A DNA stretch of 64,000 nucleotides, taken from positions 11,299,501 through 11,363,500 of the forward strand of contig NC_067287.1 in NCBI RefSeq assembly GCF_020740795.1, written 5' to 3'. Below the pieces are notes generated by a model. It had not been told where the DNA came from, searched no databases, and was given only the letters and a program-made list of their open reading frames with translations. Position 1 is the stretch's first letter. Each line of letters starts with the position of its first letter. The position numbers and the translations under genes were made by a program. Of the stretch, positions 1 through 11,354 are shown in pieces. This DNA comes from Apus apus (taxonomy: Eukaryota; Chordata; Aves; Apodiformes; Apodidae).

Positions 1-1420
1 TGCCTTTATCTTCTCCTCATGAATTATTACTAGGAAATTTCTGAGGTATACACCTAAGATTCTAGACTCTGCTGTACTGCACATAACTTCCAGAAATGGT
101 AAAAGACTTCGTATCTGCTTTGTGTGAGGCTTCAAAGAGTATGTGCTCCTACTTTGCTTATAGAAATAAAATACTTAGGAACAAATTCCAAGTCAGATTT
201 TTAATGTTATTAGTAACAAAATATAGCAAAATAACTACTTTAGGGAGAAGAATATACTAATATCATTACTCTAGTAGCTTTCTTTATTTGACCCAAATCT
301 CTTTTTCTACCAGTCTGTGATATTCAGTAGCATTGCAGTATTTTTCCATATAGTACTCTCAGTACTATAATTTCCACTTTTCCATATTAAAAAAAAAAAG
401 TGCTACTGTTGAAATACAACTGGTTGCTGTAACTGTTTAACACAATTGTACAGAAACAGCAAATAAAGTCTTTAAAGTTTAATGAAGAATAGGTTATTAT
501 GCAAATTGCATGCCAGGAAGAAGACCTGCAAAACTGGGTAACTCGTAGTTCTAAGGAATCACCAACTTTCACCTTAAGTTTTTATTGCAAGGGTGACATA
601 TACAGGTATCAGAAGTATCTGGAGGCACAAAGGTACAGTATAATAAGGGGCAACACTCAACTGCAGAAAGATGTTCTGCAAAAAATTACACCATGATGTT
701 CTGTAATTGCCTTTCACTAGTAATGTAGCAGTTATATGGAGTAAAAAGCCTCAGAAACTCAACTTAGGTTATAAGAGTATTATTTCCATTTCATGCATCA
801 TCATGACTGATTGAGAACATAAAGACCAAATTACTTCTGGATGCATCTGCATAACTCTACAGCCTGCAGTGATGTAGCACTGTTTTATCTGGCTAAGTAA
901 TTTGGGGTCGTTTTGTTTACAAAATAGCCCTGTGGATTTCATGATGCATCTTTCTTCTTGGGTGCTCTCTGCAGGAGTAAATGGAATAAAAGGGATAAAA
1001 ATACTTGGTTTGACAGTAAAGGCAGCAAAGTCACTCTGAAAGCATCCAAAAAAAATCTACCCAACAGCTATTCAATTTGCTGTAGAAATGGCAGTATTAT
1101 TTTTGCAGAACTAGAAAAGTAATTTAACAACCTTGTATGCTTCACTTTCAGCTGATTCTAGTTCTCTCCTCAAAAATGTCTTGGGAAAAGAGAAAGAAAC
1201 AACAGACATTTTTCTTTCTGTTTTGCAATCAAAATTCTAGTTTCCTTCCCGTAAGACCATCTGTAGTTAAGACTCCTTTTATTTATTTCTTTTAAGGGAG
1301 CTTTTACTGATAAAGATATGCAGAGTTTAGGAGATGTCACACAAGATTTTAATCTGCTCCTCTGATCATTTTCAAATTGACCCTGTTTGTTTTGTGTCTG
1401 TCTGTCTATTGCATCCCCAG
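1..1420 (+). other. MYLK: MYLK intron (3' part)
   Basis: AT-rich intron sequence leading to the acceptor CCCCAG at 1415-1420. No coding exon, recognisable repeat or RNA gene was seen. The short open frames here have no family resemblance. Confidence 0.8.
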
Positions 1421-1573
1421 GGTGAGTGGACTTTCTCCTTTCATGGGAGACAATGACAATGAAACCTTAGCCAATGTTACCTCAGCAACCTGGGACTTTG
1501 ATGATGAAGCTTTTGATGAAATCTCTGATGATGCCAAGGACTTTATCAGCAACCTGCTAAAGAAAGATATGAA
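1421..1573 (+). CDS. MYLK: MYLK exon: kinase domain C-lobe
   Basis: Starts with one base that completes a codon from the preceding exon, then encodes 50 residues beginning VSGLSPFMGDNDNETLANV and ending SNLLKKDM, plus two bases. This is the part of the kinase C-lobe after the peptide-binding region, with the acidic stretch DDEAFDEISDDAKDF. The acceptor is CCCCAG and the donor is GTAAAG at 1574. Reading in the same frame past the donor extends the open frame by only one residue (K) before a stop, which supports the exon end. Confidence 0.96.
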
Positions 1574-2598
1574 GTAAAGCTGTTGGACTTGATACACTTT
1601 CTGTGTTTGCATGTAGCTGAACTTGTAATTCTTGTTTCTCCACTGTGAATCTCCACGTTGAGGCAGGCACCTCTAGTGATACTTTATAAGGAGCTCTGTG
1701 TGCCTGTGTCTCTGTGTGCAGCTCTCGTTTACTTTATGGTGCAGGGTCTGAATGGAGCATTTCCTTTTAACTGCCTGCTCGTTCTGCTTTTCCCTTCCCT
1801 CCGGCAAGATGCAGCCTGAGCTTTTGTGTGGCTACTCTTCACTGTTGTGTGACAGAGATTCCTGCGTGACATGTTCTGTCTTGATCAAATGGGTTGCAAT
1901 TTTTCTTCAAATTTATTTCCACGTGTTGCTTTTAAGTGCAGTACCTCTGAATAGGCAGCTTTGTAATAAATCTACTAATTGGGCAAGAAAAAAAGAAATC
2001 AGAGTTGGAAGCCCTGCTTACAGCTGACTCTGAACAAACCAAGGAAAGAAAATGAGAATGCATACTTCTTCCAATGAGTTTGCAATTGGATGTATGGAGA
2101 ATAGAGGGTTATTTATCTGTGTACCGTGAACAAAGTGAAGAATGGGTGTGTCTTCATTAGAGATGTGGACATTTCTGCTTTGTTACATGTTCAGTGCTGC
2201 AGGGAAGGAGAGTATGAAGTGGTGGGAAAGGAGTAATCTCTGTAAGTGCAGGAAAAGAGATCTGGGACCGTGTTCTGCCAGCGTGAGGCAGCTGAATCAT
2301 TGCCACTGTGGCTCTGCTCTGTGTTCCATGCCTGAAACATATGGCTTTTAGTGCCTTGTTTTTTGATGTTTTATTAACACTTTTAAATGCACAGTTTTCT
2401 CTGAAAAAAACAGCATTTGTGAAAGTGAGCTTAGGAAGTGAGCACAGCTGGGAAAGTGGTGCCATGTGATCAATGTTGCTACATTTAGGAAACAGAAAAA
2501 ACAGCTCTCAGAAAAGACAGCACAAAATAATGTTAAAGCAGGTAGGTTCAACCATCATTAGTGGCAACACTGACAAGTCTTTTTTATATAAAAAACAG
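1574..2598 (+). other. MYLK: MYLK intron
   Basis: Intron of 1,025 bp between two kinase-domain exons, from GTAAAG to AAACAG. No repeat or additional exon was recognised. Confidence 0.9.
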
Positions 2599-2722
2599 GA
2601 GTCGCTTTAATTGTACTCAATGTCTTCAGCATCCTTGGCTGCAAAAAGACACCAAAACCATGGAAGCCAAAAAACTTTCCAAAGATAGGATGAAGAAATA
2701 TATGGCCAGAAGAAAATGGCAG
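2599..2722 (+). CDS. MYLK: MYLK exon: end of kinase core, autoinhibitory segment, first part of calmodulin-binding site
   Basis: Encodes 41 residues, SRFNCTQCLQHPWLQKDTK onward, ending KKYMARRKWQ. HPWL is the conserved end of the protein-kinase fold. SKDRMKKYMARRKWQ is the MLCK autoinhibitory (pseudosubstrate) sequence, and ARRKWQ begins the classic calmodulin-binding peptide, whose Trp is an anchor residue. The acceptor is AAACAG and the donor is GTAATG at 2723; the exon ends on a complete codon. SRF here is SRL in chicken from memory. Confidence 0.96.
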
Positions 2723-3830
2723 GTAATGAAGAGGTCAAAGAATTGGGCTAGTTTTCCTAATAAGTCTCTTTATTTCTAATGTTTATGATTCTGAAAAACA
2801 TGTCATGCCAGGTGGTTTCTGCTTCTGGTGAAAACTCCAGTGTGGTCAGAGTGTGAATGCAGTAAAGCAGCTTTGGTTTCTGTGGCCAAGCAGTAGGAGG
2901 GTGCACAGCTGCGTACATATTACAAATGATGATTCTTTTGGGGCTACTAAAAGGTGTACGAGTGGATGTATGGTTTTTCCTGCTCTTTTGGGAGAAGGAG
3001 AAAACTCTTTTTGTTGTAGTTTCATTCTCCTAAGCTGGTAGTTCTGCCTTCTTGGAGCACCAAGCTCCTCATGGATCCAGTCAGATTGGTTTAATAATTA
3101 TCTTTGACCTATTTGGTCTCCGTATCTTCTTTTTCTTAATGCTGGAACTGTTGTAGCAGGTCCATCTGTGCTGTTCTGATAGCTAGGGAAGCTGATACAT
3201 AAAATCCTTGATCCAGCTTTTTGAGTAGCCTACAAGATATTCATGTATGTAGATCTACTTATATCTCCTCTGACGTTCTACTGTACATGTTTCTTACGAG
3301 CTCATGCAAGCTCTACAAAAACACAAGTGTCCAGACTAGAGGCAACGTAGTTTGAGCATATTTTAGTATCCGGGTGGTTGGTTCCCGTGCCTGTTGGAGC
3401 TCTGCTTCCACCATGCAGATGCTACTTTTTCATCATTTCATATTCGCTGGTTATTCGTCCCTGGGGACACTCAGCCCAGCCCATGTGGCTGCTGAAGAGC
3501 CTCCTGCCACCAGAGTTCAGTTGCAGTTAAAAAGAACATCGCTTTTTCACTGGCCCTCCTCTCGCGCAGCGCTTTTTATCCGCAGCTAACAGAGACATTC
3601 ATTTAGGTATGAGTTCATCAGGGGAAGTTTATATCTGCAACTAAATTTGGTCATTCAGACCAGCCTGCTCTGTCTCTCCTAAAACAACAGAGCTATATAT
3701 AAGCAGTTTGTCCAACAATTCCAGTGAGGTTTGCAGAGATCCCAGATAATTTGTCCGAAGCACAATTGTTACAGAAAATCACATTCCTGTTGGATTGGAT
3801 TGATCAGAAGCCTTTTATGTTATGCCTTAG
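2723..3830 (+). other. MYLK: MYLK intron containing the telokin promoter
   Basis: Intron of 1,108 bp from GTAATG to CCTTAG, immediately upstream of the exon holding the telokin start codon. In mammals and chicken the telokin promoter lies in the corresponding intron. Here the intron carries a TATA box and a CArG-like element near its 3' end, annotated separately. Confidence 0.85.
3641..3730 (+). promoter_or_regulatory. Telokin internal promoter (CArG-like element and TATA box)
   Basis: CTAAATTTGG at 3641-3650 matches the SRF-binding CArG consensus CC(A/T)6GG at 9 of 10 positions. TATATATAA at 3694-3702 is a strong TATA box 44 bp downstream. A start site near 3725-3730 would give a leader of about 145 nt to the telokin ATG at 3873, continuing straight into the MYLK exon. 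Telokin transcription from an SRF-dependent TATA promoter inside the kinase gene is established for mammals; the placement here is inference from spacing and motifs. Confidence 0.72.
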
Positions 3831-3960
3831 AAAACAGGCCATGCTGTCCGAGCAATAGGAAGACTGTCGTCCATGGCAATGATTTCTGGTATGAGTGGGA
3901 GGAAGGCCTCTGGGAGCTCACCTACCAGCCCTATAAATGCAGACAAAGTAGAGAACGAAG
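3831..3960 (+). CDS. MYLK: MYLK exon: rest of calmodulin-binding site, telokin start
   Basis: Encodes 43 residues and one base. KTGHAVRAIGRLSS completes the calmodulin-binding peptide begun in the preceding exon. The next residues, MAMISGMSGRKASGSS, are the N-terminus of telokin, whose ATG is at 3873-3875. RLSS and RKAS are basophilic kinase (PKA-type) contexts and SPTSP is proline-directed; phosphorylation of these regions is known for MLCK and telokin. The acceptor is CCTTAG and the donor GTAAGG at 3961. Confidence 0.96.
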
Positions 3961-6900
3961 GTAAGGAATTTTCCTGCACCATATTTTTACCTCTCTGTGA
4001 ATCAATCTTACTAAAACCTTAAGCAAAATGCTAGAGACCAATCATAAAGTTGATTATTCCTGCTCAGTCTCTCTCTCTGTGTTTTAATCTTCTTTTAAAA
4101 AAAAAATAATTAAAAAAAAATCTGTCAAAAATTAATTTTTCTCATATTTTTCTGCTACTCAAAATTTCTCAGTATAATTATGGGCAGTAAACTCTTTTCT
4201 TTTTAAAGCCAAAGAATTAAGGTAGATTTGTCAGCTTCACTTTTGGAATGCATGTTTATACAAAGATTACAGTGATGTATTGCTCTCTCCTGCAAGCAAG
4301 CAAGCAAGTATTAACACTTGCTTCAACCAAGACATGTACTCTGCATTAACCACTCTCCTCAGACAAGGGCATTTAAGAACAAAAATAATGTGTCTCCATT
4401 ATTCCACTGCGTCCCTGTTTGAAGTGTTGATCTGGGGTGTGCAACAGAGGTGCAGATGTTGGACACTTCTGAAAATCAAGCAAGTAATTTTGACACCCAC
4501 CCAGACTGCAGGCTGTGTACAAGTTGAACCGGGTTACCCCTCTGACTTGGAACAGTCAAGGTTCAGTTAGAAACAAATTCAAGGAAAAAATAAAGATAGC
4601 GTGGTAGCGTGCATGTTAATTTCATTCTATTTATGGTCTGAATCTTTGTCCAGCTGCAAAAGATTGGCACAAAACTAAGCAGATAACCTCCTCTCTGTGC
4701 CGCAAGCCTTATGGAATTAAGTGAAATAAAAGATGCTTTTGTTACCATCTGGTAATTAAAAATTAAAATACACCTTTTGGAAACGTGCCCTGTAAAATAA
4801 TGAACTATTTCTTCACTCTCCTACAGATGCTTTCCTTGAAGAAGTGGCTGAAGAAAAGCCCCATGTAAAGCCATATTTTACTAAAAAAATCCTTGACATG
4901 GAGGTTGTGGAAGGAAGTGCTGCTAGATTTGACTGCAAAATTGAAGGTATTCTGAATTAGCACATCTCTCTTTCTGTCCTTCCTTGCCAGCTTTTTGCAT
5001 TGTGCTGTTGTTTATCTTTTTTGATTATTTTTTTTTCTGTATTACTGTTGAGTTGATGCCATTTTGCTTTACCAATATCTGCATGTCACAGCATGAATGT
5101 GTTGCAATACCAGGAATTATCTGGAGCTGCATGGGTTTGTTCTGTGCTTGCCATAGAACAGAAGTCTCCAAGAGTCAATGTGTGAATCACTAATTCAGAA
5201 CAGCAAGTGGGAACAGTAAGGTGATTTTTGAGGGTAGAAACAGTAAAAACAAGATGCAATGTAGTACCATACATTGCAAGAGTAGCCTCTTAGAGACTGT
5301 TAACCAGAAACCAAGAATAAGTACAAAGTCGTTTCTCTGAAATGACAGACAAGTTTCACATGACCTCAAGATCAATTTAAGCCATAAGTACATTTTATTA
5401 AAGGCAAAGAAGTCCCTAACAGTGTGTTTGCATGAGAAATAATGACAATATCATTGCACTGGTTACAAGAGCCACATCTAGAAAATATTGTGTTGTTTGT
5501 TTTTTTGAACTTATGAGTTCAAGAAAGAAAACTCAGACTGGAATATGCAGATAGAAAGAATAAGTTCATGAGAAAGCACTTAAGCAGCTTGGCTTGGTCA
5601 GCCTAAAAGCATGAAGGCCAAGACCTCCAGTGCTGCTACTGGAATGAGACTGAAGCTTCTACATCCCAGCTGCTGCTGAAAACTAGCAATTAGGAAGAGC
5701 TGTTAAAAAAAAATGGATCAAGTCAGTACCATACTGCATGTGTTCAAGTTAGACAATTTCTAATCTTAAAATGAGGTTCACAAACTGCTTCACTGACCTT
5801 CTGCTTGTTTGTTTCTGTGCTCCTAATCTCTTTCACTGCCTGTGTTTCCTACCTCACAGCGGAGATGTGAGGATGGATTATTGTTGCTGATGGATGCTCA
5901 GCGTGAGGGGTATGTGCCTAAGTACTGCTTGGAATAAACCAAATGGATGTACCACAGCCAATATTCCAAACTTTCCAATGTATCCCTCTAATGTTCACTG
6001 TGCATTAGGGATTCCTGCACTTTATTTCTGCTCAGTGGGAATTCATCCTTCTGTCACAGTCCAGAACTTGGCTGAGACAACAAGCCTTCAGTTTGTTACA
6101 GCAGCCAAGAGTACTGTATAAGGGATTGTTCTCCAGCATGTGTTGTACAGCCCTGCTCTGGATGCTTTGAGTGTAGCAGAGCCATTTCCATCACAAAAGG
6201 CTCCAAAACTCCTGCTGAGATGCATAATCAAAATACTTTTCTTAGAGTCCCTTATTTACCCTAACAAACAGAAATAGGAAATCGTAGTGCTAAGGTCCTG
6301 GTACAGGACAGGCTGGTGTGCAGGGAGCAGAATAGGAGGTGGAAGATTCAGAATAGCCACAACAAAGCAACCTGAGAAAGATATTAAGTTGTTGTTGTAG
6401 TCCAAAACACCTTTCCCTTGAAATTCTAAATCTTGGTGTTGGGAACTGTGGGTTCCACAAAAGCTGCAGCATGAGGTAAGCCCCAAATACAGTGCTAAGA
6501 GTCCTGCACTGGCTGATGTCTGAGACACACAAAAAGCTGCCTGCAGTTACTGCAAAAGTAGTGGCAAGTGGAATCTAATGAGTTACCTCAGTGCCAACTT
6601 TCAAATTGTTTTGATATTTATAATAAAGTTGTTTCCGGTAAAGGTGAAGTAAAAAAGCCTCACATCATCTAAACTTCTTTGAAACAGAATTCAATGAAAT
6701 ATTTGTATATCAACATATTGGAATGCCCATACACAGATGGGGAATCAGACCTTAAAATCATAGCTTAGTTAATAGTTGTTCATTGTAATTGCTGTTCTCT
6801 CTCCACTATTGCAGGCTATCCTGACCCTGAGGTAATGTGGTACAAAGATGATCAGCCTGTCAAGGAGTCCCGTCACTTCCAGATAGATTATGATGAGGAA

Positions 6901-7065
6901 GGGAACTGTTCTTTGACTATTTCTGAAGTATGTGGGGACGATGATGCCAAATACACCTGCAAAGCTGTCAACAGCCTTGGGGAAGCCACGTGCACTGCAG
7001 AACTCCTTGTGGAAACAATGGAAGAAAAAGAAGGAGAGGATGAAGATGAGGAGGAGGAAGAATGA
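3873..7065 (+). CDS. Telokin (kinase-related protein), internal product of MYLK
   Basis: The coding sequence joins 3873-3960, 4827-4946 and 6815-7065 for 152 residues, close to the usual 154-157. Telokin is made from its own promoter and equals the C-terminus of smooth-muscle MLCK. It is a cytosolic smooth-muscle protein that binds myosin and promotes relaxation. The flexible Ser-rich N-terminus (MAMISGMSGRKASG) is followed by one C2-type Ig domain from about KPYF to LLVE, with the Cys pair in FDCKIEG and YTCKAVN and the core Trp in VMWYKD. The C-terminus is a Glu/Asp run. The start was chosen by homology; its Kozak context is modest (T at -3, G at +4), and a second in-frame ATG follows at 3879. 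Confidence 0.88.
3961..4826 (+). other. MYLK: MYLK intron
   Basis: Intron of 866 bp from GTAAGG to CTACAG. It contains an A/T homopolymer-rich patch at about 4095-4140 and a short (GCAA)4 tract near 4295-4308. No exon or mobile element was seen. Confidence 0.88.
4827..4946 (+). CDS. MYLK: MYLK/telokin exon: first half of Ig domain
   Basis: Completes Asp and encodes AFLEEVAEEKPHVKPYF onward, ending DCKIE with one base of Gly. It holds the A-B strands of the telokin Ig domain and the first disulfide-position Cys. The acceptor is CTACAG. The donor GTATTC at 4947 is a weak match because it lacks the usual G at +5, but the frame and homology fix this boundary. Retention of the intron would add four codons after Glu (GILN) and then a TAG. 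Confidence 0.95.
4947..6814 (+). other. MYLK: MYLK intron
   Basis: Last MYLK intron, 1,868 bp, from GTATTC to TTGCAG. No further exon, RNA gene or clear repeat was recognised in it. Confidence 0.88.
6815..7065 (+). CDS. MYLK: MYLK/telokin terminal coding exon: second half of Ig domain, acidic tail
   Basis: Completes Gly and encodes 82 residues then TGA at 7063-7065. It begins YPDPEVMWYKDDQPVKESR, includes the DDDAKYTCKAVN strand with the second Cys, and ends with an acidic run after LLVETM (EEKEGEDEDEEEEE). The Ig domain is virtually the chicken sequence, while the tail is shorter than and different from the chicken tail as I remember it. The run of GAG/GAA/GAT codons is prone to repeat-length change. 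Confidence 0.96.
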
Positions 7066-8915
7066 AACAAGGCTCAAAGAAAAAAAAAATTAAAAATATA
7101 TTTAAAGACTCTACTTATAAGGCTCAGAAAACCAAGTTATCAAAAGCACCTTGTGTGATATGTAGGTCTTTGGGGGGTTGTTTTTTCAGCATCATCAGTT
7201 GATACTGGTTTGCTTTATGTATGGGCATTAATTCAAATCAGCAGGTGATTTTAAGTTGCTAGCATGATTGGATTTACTTTAAGCAAGTCATCAAAATCAA
7301 CTAAGTTGCCCAGTCTATTTTGAAAATCAAATGTATGGAAAACAAGTTTACAGTTATATTCTGAACACCTTAAAGAAAAAGTCCATTTACTGAGCTCATT
7401 GCTCTATCCCATCACCTCAGTCCAAACTGCAGCTAAGTCAGCTCCCCAAGATGTACTTTACAAGGAATCGTTTACCAGACACACAGTGAATATCTCCAGT
7501 TCTAAGACCCAGGTTGCTCCCTGAGCAGTATCTTCTATAAGGGAAGATCTGACACAGCCAGCATTGCAATGTGTATGTCGGTATGGTTAATTTTTCATTA
7601 AACAGAATTTCGCAGTCCTAACTTCAAACACATCTTGTGCCTTTTCTCAGTACGCTGTTAGTGCCATTGTAATACTGGCTCAAGTTAAACATCCAGCTGG
7701 TTTCCTGAGATACTTCTGATCTTGCTTCTAACCAGCTGATCACACCTTGTCACCTTTCCCTTACAGAACCTGTCACTTCAGCACAGTCACAGCTGTGACA
7801 ACTTAAAGAAACAGACTGAAACCACAAAGACTGAGAATATTTTCTGTTGTTCTGGTCAGTCTCATAATGACTTATGATTCATATAAATGCTGCTGTGAAA
7901 AAAAACAGGTTATTGCACAACCAGTGGCTTCTATGTGCATGTGTGTGAATAGAATCCCAGGTTAGTTAAAGTTTTACTTGCATTTATTTGGCGATTGCAA
8001 AACAAAACAGATCTCAACTGATGATAAGCTGGAAACTCCCACAGATTTTTGGAGTAGCAAAAAAAAAAATAGTAGCCTGGATTACAAACTCCTTTATACT
8101 TAGCAGTTTCCAAAGAATCTTAACCTATATAGGACCTCTTTCTACCTTACGAGCTTGACTGTCTTGTTTTTGTCTTAAACCTGCACCAGTAAGGCTGTTG
8201 CGTTTTTTAAAAATGTAGAGAAACAAAGCAAAACAAAACAAAAAAAAATCCAAACCCCCAGTTGTTTGTTTTTTTTTTTTTCTCAGAAATGGTTAATGCA
8301 CTCAGACTTAGTAACTTTGCTTTCCTATCACGGTATTGGCACTTTTTAATTTGTTGTTGTTGTTCAGAGGTAATATCAGAGGCTGTGAGGTGATATGCTT
8401 AATTCAAAACCAGTGTGTCTTATACCTATGTATCATTCCAAAAGTGATTCTTTTCCTTTTCCACTTTTTTGTGTGTAAAGTGCAACCATTTGCATTTCAA
8501 AGGTTACCTCTTTCAAAAAACCCCATTACCTTAAATCCTCACCACTAAGTAGTCAGTGTACTTCAATACAGGTGTGTACAATATCAACCTTAGGTTGTTT
8601 GATATTGCCTAGTTGTGTACGTGTTTCATATGATTTGCTCTTCTACATTCAAAGCCCAACTAGTGTGGATGACAACGTGGGTTTTAACTGCTTTACTCTT
8701 TGTTGCTAAGTTCAGATTGCCAGCATGTCTTTTCCTTTTCAATTGATAAAAAAACCTCTTGTTATACTAAACACAGTATTGCCACAATTCCTTATACAGA
8801 AAGGTTTTGAATCTGATTTAGAACATACAGAGCTTTCCTCACGTTTTTTAAATGTTTTAGGCAACAACGGGGTGTATTTTGTACCTTAATAAAACTATGC
8901 TGATGTTCTCCCAGT
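7066..8915 (+). other. MYLK: MYLK/telokin 3' UTR
   Basis: AT-rich sequence after the TGA without coding potential. AATAAA at 8888-8893, followed within about 15-30 bp by T/GT-rich sequence, is the likely main poly(A) signal and gives a UTR of about 1.85 kb. ATTAAA at 7597-7602 could serve a shorter form. The cleavage site is estimated. Confidence 0.65.
8888..8893 (+). terminator. Poly(A) signal AATAAA for MYLK/telokin
   Basis: Canonical hexamer with T-rich sequence downstream (around 8905-8922), about 1.8 kb after the MYLK stop codon and before the HACD2 CpG island. Confidence 0.6.
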
Positions 8916-11039
8916 TTGTTAAACCATCAGAATTGCAAAGATGAGAACGCTACGGCTGTAGTTGCTCACAGTTCCTAAATAAATAATACCACAAAGCACG
9001 CTCCGTGTGTACTCGATTGCAGGCGTCGCTGCGGTCACGTTGGCGTCTCTGTCCCTGCTCTGTCCTGGGAGCTGCTGGGCACAAGAATGGATGAGGGGGC
9101 AACAGGGAAACCTCCCTGATCTCAATGGTGCTGCTGCATGTCTCCTACCCAGCACAGCCAGGGGCTGACACCAGACACAGCCGTATGCTCTGCTGCCTGT
9201 CTCCACCCTCGTCACATCCTCCACAGTGTAAACGTGGCTGGGCATCATGACAGCTGTGGGTTTGTGGGGAAATGTGTAGTTAAGAAAGAAAGGAGAAGAA
9301 ATTCAGGGACATCTGAACATAGATGTGTACCTATACCAATATTCCTAGAAACTGTAAGAATGAAGATATTTAGCAAATACACTTGTGCGGCCTTGATGAA
9401 GACTTCTAATATGTAGCTCAGGACACCACGGACAACGCAGGACCACGCAGAAACTCCCTAAAGCAAAGACAGTGAAACATCCTGCTGTAGCAACACATTT
9501 CTGGAGTAAATTTTCAGCCTTTGAAGCCAAGTGTGCTCAAGTGTCCTGTGAACGTACATAACTTCACCCAGTGCTTCTGGTTTCTGTTCAGACAGGCACA
9601 TGCATGAAGCAGTGACACATCCTGCTCTGGTGGCCTGGCTGTGGGCATGGCAAGGTCTGCGGGGACATGTGCTGCCTATCAACACGCACAGACTGGGTAT
9701 CAGTGTTTACCCTTCCTTCTCCTCCTTTACTAGTCCTTCAACGTCCCACAGGCTATAAACTGCCTGTTTTTCTTTTCCCCAAGGATATAACTAGCTTACC
9801 AGCTCCCTGTTGCCTTCTATTAACATCCCGTCTAGTCTGCAGGAAACGACGTCTACTTCAAAGATGATGTCGCGTGTATCCAATTCAACTCTGAGCAATC
9901 TCCTCCAACCTCTATCTGACCTTTAATTTCGTTGGTTTTGTTTTGTTAGAAAAATAGAATTTTATTTCCTCTGAAGAAGGATACTTTATGTACTTGAAAT
10001 CCTCTCTCATTTTGCCAGCCATCTGAATTTATCTAACAAAGGGTACTACCGCTTCTTGTATACCTGGTCTCGCTTGTACGTTTGCAGAGAGCCACTCTTG
10101 CGGTGTGTTGAGGTTGAAACAATCCCCCATAGCAGAGGTTATGGGGGACATCAGTACTGCTCCAGATGGATCACTTCATTCTTCTTGTATTTCTTTTGTA
10201 TAAAATTCAGACCTGTGCATATTTCTGGTGCATGAAGAGACCTTTTCTAACTTCACGTGAGGCATGCGAGGACTTTTCTACTGCTGCTTCTCACCGTAGC
10301 GCTGGGAAGATAGGTCAGGACTTCATAGCTCCCTCCTCTGTTGCATGTGTCAGAATTAGAAAATGTAGACTTTTTTTTTAGGTTGAATAATATGAATAAT
10401 GCAAGATATGTTTTTCTAAAATATCTTTGAATTTTTATTGGAACGTTGCACTAAAACATTGCTGCTTGAAAGTCTCATCAACTGTCTTGAATTGCGAGCC
10501 TTATTGCCTTCAAGAGACGAGTACATAATGCCATGAATTTAGTAGGTGACATAAATACTTTCGTGACAGCAGAACTTGCTGGGATGGGGAGGGAGGGTGA
10601 TGTTGTTATCCTGCACTGCTTGTAAACGAACTGCACCATAACCAGCATGAAAACTGGCATTTGCTTCTGGAAGCTGAGAAGCCATTCCACTCAGTATTTA
10701 CAGCTTCCAAAGGGGGGAAAAGAAAAAAAAAAGGTAATTTATTTTCATCCTTTCATTAACTCTTTGGAAAGGTAGCTCTAGTTCTCTGAAGAAGGTGCTT
10801 CGTGTCCAGGTTCTCACTATTGTACGAAACGACGCAGAAAACGAGTTACAGCTCCAGCCGTGCTCAGCCTCAGCAGCTCATTAACCTACAGGAGTGCTGA
10901 AAACCTAGTAAGTATTCCTAAAATAACCGTAACGACTAAGGCTACTAATCTCTCTAAGGAAATGCCAGACCTAGTTCTTCCTGGAGCGAGTCTGCAGAGG
11001 GGCATTTTTAACCTGTTGTAAGAACTGATGGAAAAGCTC
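8916..11039. other. MYLK-HACD2 intergenic region
   Basis: About 2.1 kb between the probable MYLK poly(A) site and the HACD2 CpG island. A mildly GC-richer patch lies at about 9000-9250. The largest open frame (109 codons, minus strand, 8919-9248) has no recognisable domain. No RNA gene or mobile element was recognised. Confidence 0.7.
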
Positions 11040-11354
11040 ATTTTTACCCACTGACCGGGAAGTGCCAGGCCCGGCCGAGCCCCGGGCAGGGGGCAGCGCT
11101 GCCATTAACTGAAATTCCCTAGGGATCGGCCACCGCTCTCGGCTGACGCCCCGGCCTCCCGTGACGGGGCAGCAGCGGACGCGGGCCCGCGGGAGCAGTG
11201 ACCCCGTCCCGGGGCCGGGCCGAGCGGCGGGAGGGCCGCGGCCCGGGGGGCCCTGCCCGCCTTCAAGATGGCGGCGCCGGGGGAGGAGCGCGGGCCCCGC
11301 CCCACGGCCCCGCCGCGCGCCGGCAGCGGGCGGAGCCGGCGGGAGCGCCGCAAG

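Larger units (their letters stand above)
1421..8915 (+). other. MYLK: MYLK gene, 3' part (last five coding exons and 3' UTR)
   Basis: Smooth-muscle myosin light chain kinase is a Ca2+/calmodulin-dependent Ser/Thr kinase that phosphorylates the regulatory light chain of myosin II and triggers smooth-muscle contraction. Only the C-terminal part is here. Coding exons are 1421-1573, 2599-2722, 3831-3960, 4827-4946 and 6815-7065, all with AG/GT borders and joining in one frame to 258 complete codons and a TGA. They encode, in order, the end of the kinase C-lobe, the autoinhibitory and calmodulin-binding segment, and the telokin Ig domain with an acidic tail. The peptide is nearly identical to chicken smooth-muscle MLCK as I remember it. 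Upstream exons (actin-binding repeats, Fn3, most of the kinase domain) lie left of the window. The 3' end is set by an AATAAA at 8888 and is inferred. Confidence 0.97.

Noticed and set aside
3811-3820. CCTTTTATGT near the telokin exon as a second CArG box.
   Set aside because: It lacks the terminal GG and would lie about 90 bp downstream of the TATA box, inside the predicted telokin leader and at the splice-acceptor region.
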